Positions 52,697-61,850 of a stretch of 64,000 nt of DNA are shown in pieces. Positions within the stretch are counted from its first letter, which is position 1; each line of letters begins with the position of its first letter. The position numbers and the translations under genes were made by a program. This stretch comes from Vibrio cortegadensis (lineage in GTDB: Bacteria > Pseudomonadota > Gammaproteobacteria > Enterobacterales > Vibrionaceae), in assembly GCF_024347395.1 (NCBI RefSeq), contig NZ_AP025473.1:682001-746000 (forward strand), read 5' to 3'. The notes under the pieces are model-generated. The model saw only the letters and a program-made list of their open reading frames with translations. It was not told where the DNA came from and did no database searches.

Positions 52697-53668
52697 ATGA
52701 AAAAAAATCTAGTCTGCCTGTCAGTTCTTGCTGGCCTTATGTCATTTCCTACGCTTGCTGAACTATCTGAAGAAAGCGGCTTCGGCGGTAAAATTGCTCT
52801 ATTAACAGGGGTCATGTCGAGTGAAAGTAACTTTAACATGGATACGAAAACGAAGAACGGCACCCTAGACTCAGCAGGTAGTTCTGAATCTGAGTTTCTA
52901 ACGGCACCGCTGGGTGAGTTAACGTATACTTTTGGTTCGAATAATGATCAACAGATCTTTTTTGGTACATCTGAAAGCGATGTTGCCGTAGGTGATTTTG
53001 CATTAGAGCTTGGTTATGCGAAAGAATTTGAAAGTGGCATGGTTGTGAGTGCTTCTTACCTTCCGTCAATCATTGGTGGCGAAACGTGGGAAGATCCGTA
53101 TCTAACAGGTACAGAACGTAAAGCAACGGACATTACAGGTAATGCTTACCGTCTTCAACTTGATGGCATTATGGGAAGCGACTTCTCTGCTGACTTAGGT
53201 TACTACACCAGTGAAGTTGATAATGACTTGCTTGCGGCTCAAGACAAAGATTTAGCACGTGACGGTAACGGTATCTATACATCATTCTCTTACGACCATT
53301 TCTTGTCAGAAACATCAATGCTATCTCCTGCCATTATCTACAAATCTTTTTCAGCAGATGGTAAAGCGATGTCAAATACAGGCTACGGTCTAGAGTTGTC
53401 ATATCAGCGCGTTATGGGTAACCATGCTTTATCTGTTTCTGCGGAATACATGAACACAAGCTACGATGCTGCTAACTCTAAACTGGGTAATGTTAAGCGT
53501 AAAGATAACTCTTACGGTATTTTTGCCGCTTATGAGTACAAAGACGTAATGGGTTGGGAAAATTGGAATGCCGTTTCTTTGCTAGGATATGATGTTCAAT
53601 CATCAAACATCGCATTCTATGATGAGAAAGAGTACCTAGTTTCTGTTGGTGTTAGCTACGAATTCTAA
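52697..53668 (+). CDS. Outer-membrane beta-barrel-like protein (DUF2860-like)
   Basis: 323 residues from ATG 52697, giving signal peptide MKKNLVCLSVLAGLMSFPTLA then ELSEESGFGGKIALLTG. Alternating beta strands throughout and a C-terminal Phe (LVSVGVSYEF) indicate an outer-membrane barrel. The pattern SGFGGKIAL...GETWEDPYL...GNAYRLQLDG recalls the Vibrio DUF2860 family, of unknown function. The gap upstream (52192-52696) is AT-rich; it shows TTGACA at 52588-52593 as a possible -35, but I see no clear operator. A terminator follows. Confidence 0.85.
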   Translation: MKKNLVCLSVLAGLMSFPTLAELSEESGFGGKIALLTGVMSSESNFNMDTKTKNGTLDSAGSSESEFLTAPLGELTYTFGSNNDQQIFFGTSESDVAVGDFALELGYAKEFESGMVVSASYLPSIIGGETWEDPYLTGTERKATDITGNAYRLQLDGIMGSDFSADLGYYTSEVDNDLLAAQDKDLARDGNGIYTSFSYDHFLSETSMLSPAIIYKSFSADGKAMSNTGYGLELSYQRVMGNHALSVSAEYMNTSYDAANSKLGNVKRKDNSYGIFAAYEYKDVMGWENWNAVSLLGYDVQSSNIAFYDEKEYLVSVGVSYEF

Positions 53669-53712
53669 CGCCCTAATGGCAGTTGTTGCGTAACTCACTA
53701 CTCCATTGAAAT

Positions 53713-53746
53713 AAAAGCCAGTTGAATGATTCCGCTGGCTTTTTTA
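53713..53746 (+). terminator. Terminator after the outer-membrane protein gene
   Basis: Stem AAAAGCCAG / CTGGCTTTT, 13-base loop, followed by TT. Confidence 0.88.
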
Positions 53747-53823
53747 TTGAGTTAAACAACACAATAAAGTACATGTAGCTTATTGTGCTTAATACATACT
53801 AAAGGGTGTTCTAGGACAAAAGC

Positions 53824-55140
53824 TTAACGCATGTTGAAAAGCTCCGTATGGAAATGTTCGGGTGGAACTCCCGCAATAATAAGATCGTTCTTGAGTAGGT
53901 TTCCAAATAGTGTTGGACCACAGAAACAGGTCTCAAACTGGTTGCCATTCATCTTTTCTACAATTTGGTTACTATCCAGAAGCTCACCAGCTTCGGCAAT
54001 GACCATGTGTAACTTGACAAAATCTAGGCGCTGAAGAAGAGATAAGATCTCATTCTGGAAGAACGCTTCTTTCTCTGAATTCACGCAGTAGAACAGATGG
54101 ACTTCTTCGAGTTTTAGCTGCTGTTTATTACTTTTTCTCTTTAGCCAATAAAGACGAGATATAAAGGGTACGATACCAATCCCCGCTCCAATCCAAACTT
54201 GTCTCTCAACTTTAGGGATCTGGAATGCACCGTAACCACCTTCAACCGTCACCTTTTGTCCAATTTCAAGGTTATTAACCAGCTTATGAGTGTAGTCGCC
54301 GAGATCTTTTACTCCGAACTCAATTTTTTGCTTTTCAGCGTCGAAATTCAAGATGGAGAATGGGTGAGGGGCTTCACCATCATAGAAATTCAGATACGCG
54401 AACTGTCCTTCTTCGTAACTCATGTCTGATGTCAATTTAATCGAAAACCGGATTGCCATATTCTGACCAGATTTGACAGAGAAGGCTTCAACGTTAGCCA
54501 CTTGTCCTTCAGATTGATTCTTCTTACCAATTTTACCTGTCAGTGAAAGCCATGAGCATCCGATACCAACGATAGATATGATGGCAATAGCAATGTTCAT
54601 TGGGGCTGTACCGATATTCCAATCAAGTAGGAGTAGCGTATGGAAAACACCAGCAATCATCAATAGACCACCGATTTTATGGGTGTGCTTGAATGTCTTA
54701 TAGCTGATGGCTTGATACAGGCTAATGATGCTGAATATTAGGAATACTTTGAAAGATATATCACCAACTTGCTCTGCTATTGCGTGCCAATTGATACTTT
54801 CAAGCTCTGGTCGTGCCCCATGATTTGGTCTCTCGAAAACCCCAGCATCAACTAACCATGGTCCACTTTTGATTACTAACCAGTGAAAGATAAGAGCAAC
54901 TGTTGCCCCTATTCCTACGTTTTTGTGTAGCTTGTACCCTTTGTCTAGACCTTTGACGATCTTCTCTACCCAACGAAAGCGAACTGCAAGCAAAACCGCT
55001 AGTCCCATATAACCTAGACCAAGCAAGCCAGTGTACATCGTCAATTGATGACGCCAGGTAAAAAAGTTGTCTAAGCTTTCCCAGTTAACCAACATACTTG
55101 GTAACCAAAGTAAAGTGAGGATAGCGGTAAATCTAAACAT
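53824..55140 (-). CDS. Ferric-reductase-like membrane flavoprotein (ferredoxin reductase type)
   Basis: 438 residues. The N-terminal half has about six helices with His pairs (YKLHKNVGIGATVALIFHWLV; FKHTHKIGGLLMIAGVFHTLLL) typical of ferric-reductase haem-b domains. The C-terminal half has an FAD-binding barrel (HPFSILNFD) and an NAD-binding lobe (GAGIGIVPFISRLYW, FETCFCGPTLFGNLLKNDL). It would pass electrons from NAD(P)H across the membrane to ferric iron or another acceptor. It is monocistronic, convergent with the DUF2860-like gene. Confidence 0.9.
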   Translation of the reverse strand: MFRFTAILTLLWLPSMLVNWESLDNFFTWRHQLTMYTGLLGLGYMGLAVLLAVRFRWVEKIVKGLDKGYKLHKNVGIGATVALIFHWLVIKSGPWLVDAGVFERPNHGARPELESINWHAIAEQVGDISFKVFLIFSIISLYQAISYKTFKHTHKIGGLLMIAGVFHTLLLLDWNIGTAPMNIAIAIISIVGIGCSWLSLTGKIGKKNQSEGQVANVEAFSVKSGQNMAIRFSIKLTSDMSYEEGQFAYLNFYDGEAPHPFSILNFDAEKQKIEFGVKDLGDYTHKLVNNLEIGQKVTVEGGYGAFQIPKVERQVWIGAGIGIVPFISRLYWLKRKSNKQQLKLEEVHLFYCVNSEKEAFFQNEILSLLQRLDFVKLHMVIAEAGELLDSNQIVEKMNGNQFETCFCGPTLFGNLLKNDLIIAGVPPEHFHTELFNMR

Positions 55141-55331
55141 AAGGGGCAGTCTTTAATAACAAGTGAATGATTGAAGAACATAATATGAATATATCCTGCC
55201 CTATAAAGCTTATTTGCATAGGCTTACTTAACTTTACCCACCTTTACAATTTCGAGTGGGGGAGGCAAGAAATCAACATCAGAGTCATAAGGAAAAGGGC
55301 AGATAAGTTCGTTGTGAAGAAAGTAATGAAA

Positions 55332-55361
55332 AAAGCCCACACCAATAATGGCGTGGGCTTT
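55332..55361 (-). terminator. Terminator of the RND efflux operon
   Basis: 12-bp stem AAAGCCCACACC / GGCGTGGGCTTT with one mismatch, 6-base loop; on the minus strand followed by TTTTTTCATT. Confidence 0.88.
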
Positions 55362-55387
55362 AGATTATGTTTTAACTCGCGAATTGG

Positions 55388-58300
55388 TTACTGATTACTC
55401 GGTGATTTCTTATGAGTTCGGCTGAAGAAAAGTAAGTATAGGCATGGGATTACCAGCAGCACTATCGGCAGTGAAAACAGCAGTCCATATCCGAGAGTCA
55501 AAGACATCGGCCCCATAAATACATCAGTACCACCGACACCATAGGCTAAAGGAAGCAGCCCAACGACAGTGGTAAGAGAGGTAAGAACAATCGGTCTCAA
55601 TCGACTGATGGCGGCTTCCCTTACTGCGTCGATTAAGAGGTTGCCATCGGCTAATAGTTCGTTGATTCTATTAATTAGCACCAGAGAGTTATTCACCACA
55701 ACCCCTGTCATACCAAGCACACCAATTAAGGCAAAAAGAGATATAGGTTGCATGTGAACAAATAGCGCCATTAACGATGCAATGACCGCAAATGGGATCA
55801 CTAGCATAATTAATAGTGGCTGTAGCAGAGAGTTGAACATGATGGCGAGAACGAAATAAATCCCAATCATGGCTGCAGGGAAAGCGACAACAAACCCGCT
55901 CATGGTTTCATTGGTGCTTTCAGCTTCTCCGCCAGCTTCTATTTTCACACTTGATGGGTATGTGCCCTTTAAATCCGCTAGCATGGCTAAGCTTAAATCT
56001 ACCGAGCTAAGGTTGTCATCTGTGATTTGAGCCGTAACGGTGATCTCACGGGTTCCGTTGTAGTGCTTAATGAGACGCGGTGCTTCAACTTGAGTGACTT
56101 TTGCTAGTCTCGACAACGGAACTTGTGTTCCCGATGGCGTATAGATTTTTGTGGTCGCTAGCTTTTCGATACTGCGATACTTATCGTTTAGGATTACACG
56201 TAGATCCACTTCTTGATCTTCAATCCAAGTTGAGGTTACGCTGTCACCTTCAAATGCAATGCGTAGAGTGGAAGCTAAGTCGGCAACGGTTAAGTTATAG
56301 CGAGCTAACCATTCATATTGAGGAATGATCTGCAGTTGCGGATCTTTCAACGCTTCATTATTCGTGACCTTATCGAGGCCTTCTTGGTTATGCAGCCATT
56401 CAGTTACAGAATCGACGGCTAAACTTCGCTCCTCTATTGTGCCGCCTAATACGCGAACTTCAACTGGCTCACCAGGAGGAGGGCCACCCGCATCCACAGA
56501 CAGTTTTATGAAAGGTAAGCCATCGATGCCTTCTAACTGGCGGTTAAGATCAGAAATAATATTGTCAGCGGTTCGATCTCGTTGTTCGAAACTAGTAAGC
56601 GCAATCAGACCAGTCGTGACAGGGCTGCTGTAAGTGAATTCATAACTCTTAAGCTCATTGCTTGGTAAAGCACTTATTGCAGATTCTAATTGAGCGTGGG
56701 CTTTACGAACTTGCTCTAATGGCGTTCCTGGCTGAACTTCAGTATACACCTCAATGTATTTTGCCGATTCTGATGGAAAAATATCGAGCTTTAATTGCGT
56801 TGCAAGACCAATTCCGACAACAAGTGCTGAAAGGGCGATGAGCAAGACGCTTTTCTTAAATTGCAGAGACCAATCAAGAAGGCGAGAATAGAATTTGGTG
56901 ATGGTTTGGAAGTGATCCTTTGAACTGGATTGCGCTTTTTTGGTCGCTAGAGAGTCGGCTAAATGCGCTGGTAGAGTGAAAGTACATTCAGCTAAAGAGA
57001 AGAGTAATGCCGCAATCACCGTAATTGGGATCACAATAATAGCCTTACCCATTGTCCCCGGTATAAAAAACATCGGAATAAAAACCAAAGCGGTAGTCGT
57101 TAAGCTCGCAATAATAGGCTTGATGACATTTTTTGTACCAACTACGGCAGCTTCAAGGGCACTTTTGCCAGACTCTTTTTGTTGGTAAATGCTTTCTGCC
57201 ACAATGACTGAATCATCAACAATAATACCGATAACCAGTAGTAAAGCCGCGAGAGTGATACTGTCTAAATTCATGCCTAGAATGGGTAGTATTGCTATTA
57301 CCCCCAAAATACAAAATGGAATAGATACCGATACCCAAAAGGCTATTTGACGTTTCAGTATCATACTTAATATCGCGAGTACTAAGATCAAACCAATACT
57401 GCCATTCATCGAGACGATAGAGAACTTGTCGCTCATGTCATCGCCAAGATTTAAGCCGTAATCGAATGAAAACACCTCACCAATTTGGCGCTGTTCACTC
57501 TCAAGGAAGCTTTTAATATTGGCGATGGTCGCAATAATATCCGCACTTGCTGAGTTGGTTACGCTAAATAAAATGGCAGATTCGCCATTCAGAACACCTT
57601 GTTGAGACGCTTTTTCAAAGGTATCAATCACATCAGCAACGTCAGATAAGCGCACAAGTCCGCCAGTAGGTAGAACCTTGATGATTGTTTTTGACAGCTC
57701 TTTTACCGATTGAACTTGAGTCATGGTGACAATTTTTTGTTCACTGTTCCAAGACTCAACAACGCCACCAGACAAAGAAAGGTTACGATTATTGACGGCA
57801 TTAATGACTTCATTGAACGTGAGCTGATAACGACTTACTTTTTCAGGATCGACCTCAATCCAAAATTCACGCTCGTTAAAGCCCGTCATGGCCACCGTAC
57901 CAACACCAGAAACGCCTTTTAGCTGGTTTTCCAGTTGTCGAGTGTAAGCTTGAAGTTGTGAGTATTGCTCTTCATCGTATTGCTCTTGGTTCAAACCTTT
58001 GAGGCTGATACCAAAGGTTAATACTTCGAAGGATGAGGTACTTTTCTGGGCGACCGCTGGTGGGTTTTTCACATCTTTCGGCAAGCCCGTGACTCGGTCT
58101 ACGGCTTGTTGTATGTCTCGTAGAACTTTGGGTGTATCTGCGGCTTCGTCTATTTCAATAGAGATATATGAAGAACCATCGGAAGATTCAGACGTAAATT
58201 TACGAATACCTTCAACGGATTTGAGCTCTTTTTCGATTAAGTTAGTGATATTAACTTCAACATCTTGTGCGGTGGCTCCCGGATATTGGGTGGTGATCTC

Positions 58301-58438
58301 CACTTCAGCAAAAGCAATGTCTGGGAACTCCTGAAGTTTTAGGGTCGTCAGAGAGGCGGCTCCGATCATCAGTACCATCACAGTAATGATGCGAGCAAGG
58401 AAACTGCGCTGGGCAAAATATGCAATAAAACCGTTCAT
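55388..58438 (-). CDS. RND-family (AcrB-like) multidrug efflux transporter
   Basis: 1016 residues, normal for HAE1-type pumps: twelve helices and two large periplasmic loops. TM4 carries the proton-relay aspartates (ALLLVIGIIVDDSVIVAESIY), and TM10 has VVNNSLVLINRINELL. The opening RSFLARIITVMVLMIGAASLTTLKLQEFPDIAFAEVEITTQYPGA is typical. It exports drugs, bile salts or metals to the exterior with the adaptor coded 8 bases upstream; no outer-membrane factor gene is adjacent. Probably controlled by the divergent two-component system. Confidence 0.95.
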   Translation of the reverse strand: MNGFIAYFAQRSFLARIITVMVLMIGAASLTTLKLQEFPDIAFAEVEITTQYPGATAQDVEVNITNLIEKELKSVEGIRKFTSESSDGSSYISIEIDEAADTPKVLRDIQQAVDRVTGLPKDVKNPPAVAQKSTSSFEVLTFGISLKGLNQEQYDEEQYSQLQAYTRQLENQLKGVSGVGTVAMTGFNEREFWIEVDPEKVSRYQLTFNEVINAVNNRNLSLSGGVVESWNSEQKIVTMTQVQSVKELSKTIIKVLPTGGLVRLSDVADVIDTFEKASQQGVLNGESAILFSVTNSASADIIATIANIKSFLESEQRQIGEVFSFDYGLNLGDDMSDKFSIVSMNGSIGLILVLAILSMILKRQIAFWVSVSIPFCILGVIAILPILGMNLDSITLAALLLVIGIIVDDSVIVAESIYQQKESGKSALEAAVVGTKNVIKPIIASLTTTALVFIPMFFIPGTMGKAIIVIPITVIAALLFSLAECTFTLPAHLADSLATKKAQSSSKDHFQTITKFYSRLLDWSLQFKKSVLLIALSALVVGIGLATQLKLDIFPSESAKYIEVYTEVQPGTPLEQVRKAHAQLESAISALPSNELKSYEFTYSSPVTTGLIALTSFEQRDRTADNIISDLNRQLEGIDGLPFIKLSVDAGGPPPGEPVEVRVLGGTIEERSLAVDSVTEWLHNQEGLDKVTNNEALKDPQLQIIPQYEWLARYNLTVADLASTLRIAFEGDSVTSTWIEDQEVDLRVILNDKYRSIEKLATTKIYTPSGTQVPLSRLAKVTQVEAPRLIKHYNGTREITVTAQITDDNLSSVDLSLAMLADLKGTYPSSVKIEAGGEAESTNETMSGFVVAFPAAMIGIYFVLAIMFNSLLQPLLIMLVIPFAVIASLMALFVHMQPISLFALIGVLGMTGVVVNNSLVLINRINELLADGNLLIDAVREAAISRLRPIVLTSLTTVVGLLPLAYGVGGTDVFMGPMSLTLGYGLLFSLPIVLLVIPCLYLLFFSRTHKKSPSNQ

Positions 58439-58446
58439 CGTTGGGC

Positions 58447-59250
58447 CTATTCAGATTGAGTTTGGGAAATAGGAGTGACCGTTGTCGTAGCATGAATGGA
58501 CATTCCTGGTTTAAACTGATGTTGAAAATTATCAATTTCGACTTCTACCGGATAAGCAAATTGCTGAGGATCGATCTCCACACCAATACGTTTGATTACG
58601 GACTGAATTTTTGATTGTGGATTAGACTCTGACCAAAGCTCGATAGGTTGCCCGATACTCAGTTCTGCAATATCGAACTCACTGGCAAGCAAACGAACAT
58701 TTAAAGTGTCAATGTTGACTATTTGATAAAGCAGATCGCCTTGGCTTACCCAAGTGCCATTCTCAACCGCGCGATTAACCACGTAGCCGTTAATAGAAGT
58801 ATTGATTTGGGTGTTTTTAAGATCGAGTTCTGCTTTTATTAGCTCAATTTCTGCCAGTGATACCTTTGCTTTTGCACTTTGGTAATCGGCTTGTGCAATA
58901 TCAAGTTCATTTTGAGATAAGCTTTTTTTCTGACGCAGTTCTTTATAGCGTTCATAGACCGACGTTTTGATCGTTAAATCAGCTTTCGCTAGCTCAAGGT
59001 TGGCGGTCTGTTTTCTGACTTCTAAAGCAAAGTCTTGAGCTTTGATATTGGCGATAGTCTTACCGCGAATGACTTCTTCACCAATTTCAATATTGGCGGT
59101 TTCAATTTTGCCACTGATTTCAGACACGACATTAAGTGGTTGCTTACTTTTGGTATGTCCAATTAGGTCGATAGCTAATACATGTTGAGAGAAAAGTGCG
59201 CTCGATAGGCACAATGCGAGGTATCGTGGAGTAAATAAAGAAATTTTCAT
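58447..59250 (-). CDS. RND efflux periplasmic adaptor, short form
   Basis: 267 residues from ATG 59250 with AGGATCACC in front; the frame is open to 59559 but that part overlaps the divergent operator and regulator gene. Signal peptide MKISLFTPRYLALCLSSALFSQHVLA, no lipobox. Then lipoyl half (VVSEISGKIETANIEIGEEVIRGKTIANI), a short coiled-coil hairpin (about 75-145), returning lipoyl half (INTSINGYVVNRAVENGTWVSQGDLLYQI) and beta-barrel. It lacks the last membrane-proximal domain and is about 100 residues shorter than AcrA. The pump gene follows after 8 bases. Confidence 0.88.
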   Translation of the reverse strand: MKISLFTPRYLALCLSSALFSQHVLAIDLIGHTKSKQPLNVVSEISGKIETANIEIGEEVIRGKTIANIKAQDFALEVRKQTANLELAKADLTIKTSVYERYKELRQKKSLSQNELDIAQADYQSAKAKVSLAEIELIKAELDLKNTQINTSINGYVVNRAVENGTWVSQGDLLYQIVNIDTLNVRLLASEFDIAELSIGQPIELWSESNPQSKIQSVIKRIGVEIDPQQFAYPVEVEIDNFQHQFKPGMSIHATTTVTPISQTQSE

Positions 59251-59294
59251 AATGGTGATCCTATAATCTGATGGCACCATTGTGTGAAAGTATA

Positions 59295-59358
59295 TGTCGA
59301 GAATTTGTCGAAATGATTTTGTGGTTAATAAATGATTGATTTCGACATTATTTCGACA
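59295..59358. promoter_or_regulatory. Paired direct repeats, candidate response-regulator sites between pump and sensor genes
   Basis: TGTCGAGA at 59295 and TGTCGAAA at 59306 (11-bp period); their mirror TTTCGACA at 59340 and TTTCGACA at 59351 (11-bp period). Direct repeats one helical turn apart are the normal target of OmpR-type regulators. The two pairs face opposite promoters. Confidence 0.75.
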
Positions 59359-59405
59359 ATAAATTGATAGACTGTAGTAACAATAGTCATAGTTGGAAAT
59401 GCAAG

Positions 59406-60086
59406 ATGTTAGAGAATAAACAGATACTTGTGGTTGAAGATAATGAAGAGCTTCAAGGTATTTTGGCCGATTTTTTAGAAGTAAAAGGTGCACAAGTAGA
59501 TTTTGCCGATAATGGTGAACTCGGTTTAACTCTCGCATTAGAGCATGAATTCGACGCAATTATTCTCGATGTTATGATGCCCAAGAAAGATGGTATGCAG
59601 GTCGCAAAAGAGTTGCGTCAATTAGGCTGTACCACGCCAGTACTGATGTTAACGGCACTGAATGGACGAGATGATTTATTAAAAGGTTTTGAACATGGGG
59701 TGGATGATTTTGTCACTAAACCATTTAACTTCCCTGAATTAGAAGTACGCCTAACTGCATTAATCAAGCGGTACAGAGGTGAGGTTGCTAGCTCTTTGAT
59801 TCAGTATGGGGGTTTAAAAATTGATCAAAATTCACATACAGTTACTCGTGAAGGCCAGGTGCTTGTTGTTACTCCTGTGATGTATCAGCTATTGGTGAAA
59901 TTTGTGAAAGCAGCTCCGGATGTGGTTTCTCGCGATGTGCTTATACATGAAATATGGGGAGATGATGTACCAGACAAGGATGTACTACGAAGCCATATTT
60001 ATCTATTAAGAAATGTGTTGGATAAGCCATTTGAAAAACCTATGCTAATCACTGTGCCAAAATTTGGCTTTAGGTTAGAAGCGTAG
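59406..60086 (+). CDS. OmpR-family response regulator
   Basis: 226 residues from ATG 59406 (GGAAATGCAAG before it). Receiver domain 1-120: acidic pocket VVEDNE, phospho-acceptor Asp55 in IILDVMMPKKDGM, Lys105 in VTKPFNFPE. The winged-helix output domain ends in VLRSHIYLLRNVLDKPFEKPMLITVPKFGFRLEA. It is coded directly before its sensor kinase (no gap) and divergent from the RND pump, whose promoter carries matching direct repeats. Confidence 0.95.
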   Translation: MLENKQILVVEDNEELQGILADFLEVKGAQVDFADNGELGLTLALEHEFDAIILDVMMPKKDGMQVAKELRQLGCTTPVLMLTALNGRDDLLKGFEHGVDDFVTKPFNFPELEVRLTALIKRYRGEVASSLIQYGGLKIDQNSHTVTREGQVLVVTPVMYQLLVKFVKAAPDVVSRDVLIHEIWGDDVPDKDVLRSHIYLLRNVLDKPFEKPMLITVPKFGFRLEA

Positions 60087-61352
60087 ATGAGAAAATTACG
60101 AGAAATATTGTTTAACCAATCATTAGGCAATTCGATTGAAGATGTAAAAAAACGACTGATTTTTATTTTCTCAGTCTTAGCGCTATCAACATCATTTTTT
60201 GTCTTTTTTTCTTTTTCTCTCTATCTGATTTTCAATGAAAATACACAGTTAGAACTATATCTTCGTTCTTTTGAGCAAATAGCAAAAGATCATTACTCGC
60301 TAGTAAAAGGTGATACCGCTAGTTTAGGACCCTATATACAAGCTTATTATAGTGACGTTGATTTGGATTCTGAAATCACAGAATTGCTCCCACTTGCAAA
60401 CAATAGTGTAACGCAACTCCGAATGTATGATGATGACGGTTTTTTAGTTTTTTATTCATCATTTTTAGATAACCAAGGCAATACGGTTCCGCTCTATTTG
60501 GTTGTAGGTAATCGTGCAATTGATTTTGGTGATGACGGGTGGGAAGTGTTGATGCTGAGCTCTTTCGGCTTAATGTGTTTTCTGATCCTGTTCTTACGTT
60601 TTGCATTACGTCGAGTTTTCGATGGTTTAATGTCTCCTGTTTCGGAATTAAGTGAACAATTATCAAACAACAGTCAGGATGACTTTAAGGTTACAAGGCA
60701 TTCAATCGATGAAATTCAACAGTTAACCTCACACCTGAATGATTATAAGCAGATGAAGGAACGACTTGCTAAGCAAGAGATGATGTTTGCCAAATATGCG
60801 AGCCATGAGTTGAAAACACCTATTGCCGTGGTGCTAGGGGCGGCAAACCTTCAAGCAATGAAAGATGATCCCGATTTTCAAGCTAAGCAACGCGAGAGAA
60901 TTCTTGTCGCGGCGAATAATATGCAGGCGACGGTTGAAGTGCTCTTGAGCATAGTGAAACAGGAAAATGTGCGTAATGCGACTGATCTCCACCTTGTACA
61001 AGAGTCTGACCTTCAGCTTGGAAAGTACAGTAATAAGATGGAGGCTGGTGTTGTATTCAGCAGCGAAATTGAACCAAATTGCCAATTGAATATGCCTCCC
61101 GTTGTTCTCAATATGATATTAAAAAACCTGCTCAACAATGCCATCCGTTTTACTCAGCAAGGTGAAATCTCTCTTTTGATTGATTCTCACTGTATCCAAG
61201 TTATTGATTCGGGTAGCGGTTTAACAGATAAGCTAGAAACGGAACATGGCTTAGGTCTTCTTATTGTAAAACGCTTATGTGATAGCTATGGCTGGACTTT
61301 TGAACTATCTAATAATGTAACCAGAGGTTGTTGCGCAAAGCTGACTTTTTAG
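60087..61352 (+). CDS. Sensor histidine kinase partnered with the OmpR-type regulator
   Basis: 421 residues. TM1 about 22-50, a periplasmic sensor loop of about 95 residues, TM2 about 155-171, then a HAMP-like linker. HisKA has His240 in YASHELKTPIAVVLG; the ATPase has the N box LNMILKNLLNNAIRF, VIDSGSGL and EHGLGLLIVKRLCDSYGW. It starts right after the regulator stop (TAGATG). It probably senses envelope stress or an efflux substrate and phosphorylates the regulator. Confidence 0.93.
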   Translation: MRKLREILFNQSLGNSIEDVKKRLIFIFSVLALSTSFFVFFSFSLYLIFNENTQLELYLRSFEQIAKDHYSLVKGDTASLGPYIQAYYSDVDLDSEITELLPLANNSVTQLRMYDDDGFLVFYSSFLDNQGNTVPLYLVVGNRAIDFGDDGWEVLMLSSFGLMCFLILFLRFALRRVFDGLMSPVSELSEQLSNNSQDDFKVTRHSIDEIQQLTSHLNDYKQMKERLAKQEMMFAKYASHELKTPIAVVLGAANLQAMKDDPDFQAKQRERILVAANNMQATVEVLLSIVKQENVRNATDLHLVQESDLQLGKYSNKMEAGVVFSSEIEPNCQLNMPPVVLNMILKNLLNNAIRFTQQGEISLLIDSHCIQVIDSGSGLTDKLETEHGLGLLIVKRLCDSYGWTFELSNNVTRGCCAKLTF

Positions 61353-61361
61353 ATTCTGTGA

Positions 61362-61769
61362 TTAAGATTTTGGAACCACAAATTTAGCCGTAGCCGTGGC
61401 AAGTTTTACGCCTAGATGTGTCAAACTGCTTGATAGTTGATATATCCCTCTCCTCTGTTGGATGAACTCACCCAGAATGGTAATCGGTTGATCGAGTGGA
61501 ACAGGGTGAATGAAGCGCACATTAAGATCGGCTGTCATGGCATGAACGCCTAACGAAAATAGACAGTTGGTCATTGCTGAGTCTAAAAGTGAACAGATCA
61601 TGCCGCCATGCATGACTCCTTGGTAACCTTGAACGACACGAGTGGGGGTAAATGTTGTGCTGACAACACCTTCGTCTTCCACAATAAAGGTGAGTCCCAG
61701 TTCACGGTCCGATTTTTTCTCACCACAAATCACGCACGATTGGTGGTTTTCAGGTCGTTGTATTAACAT
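61362..61769 (-). CDS. PaaI-type hotdog thioesterase
   Basis: 135 residues from ATG 61769 with AAAAAGGAAAA in front; the frame runs to 61817 without a better site. The hotdog signature GYQGVMHGGMICSLLDSAMTNCLF holds the catalytic Gly/Asp region, followed by TADLNVRFIHPVPLDQPITILGEF. An N-terminal Cys pair (CVICGEK) is an unusual extra and could bind metal. It should hydrolyse acyl-CoA thioesters. It is convergent with the kinase gene and divergent from DUF134. Confidence 0.88.
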   Translation of the reverse strand: MLIQRPENHQSCVICGEKKSDRELGLTFIVEDEGVVSTTFTPTRVVQGYQGVMHGGMICSLLDSAMTNCLFSLGVHAMTADLNVRFIHPVPLDQPITILGEFIQQRRGIYQLSSSLTHLGVKLATATAKFVVPKS

Positions 61770-61850
61770 AATATTTTCCTTTTTAATGATTAGGCTTGGC
61801 AGATGAGCTTGAGTCATTTATGTTAGCTAGCCTGAATTGTAGGAGTTCCC

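Noticed and set aside
55167..55394. 75-residue plus-strand frame between reductase and pump genes
   Set aside because: Runs through the RND operon terminator and into the pump gene; no domain.
59251..59559. N-terminal extension of the RND adaptor by about 100 residues
   Set aside because: Would cover the operator repeats and the divergent regulator start; the internal ATG at 59250 has a good ribosome-binding site and signal peptide.
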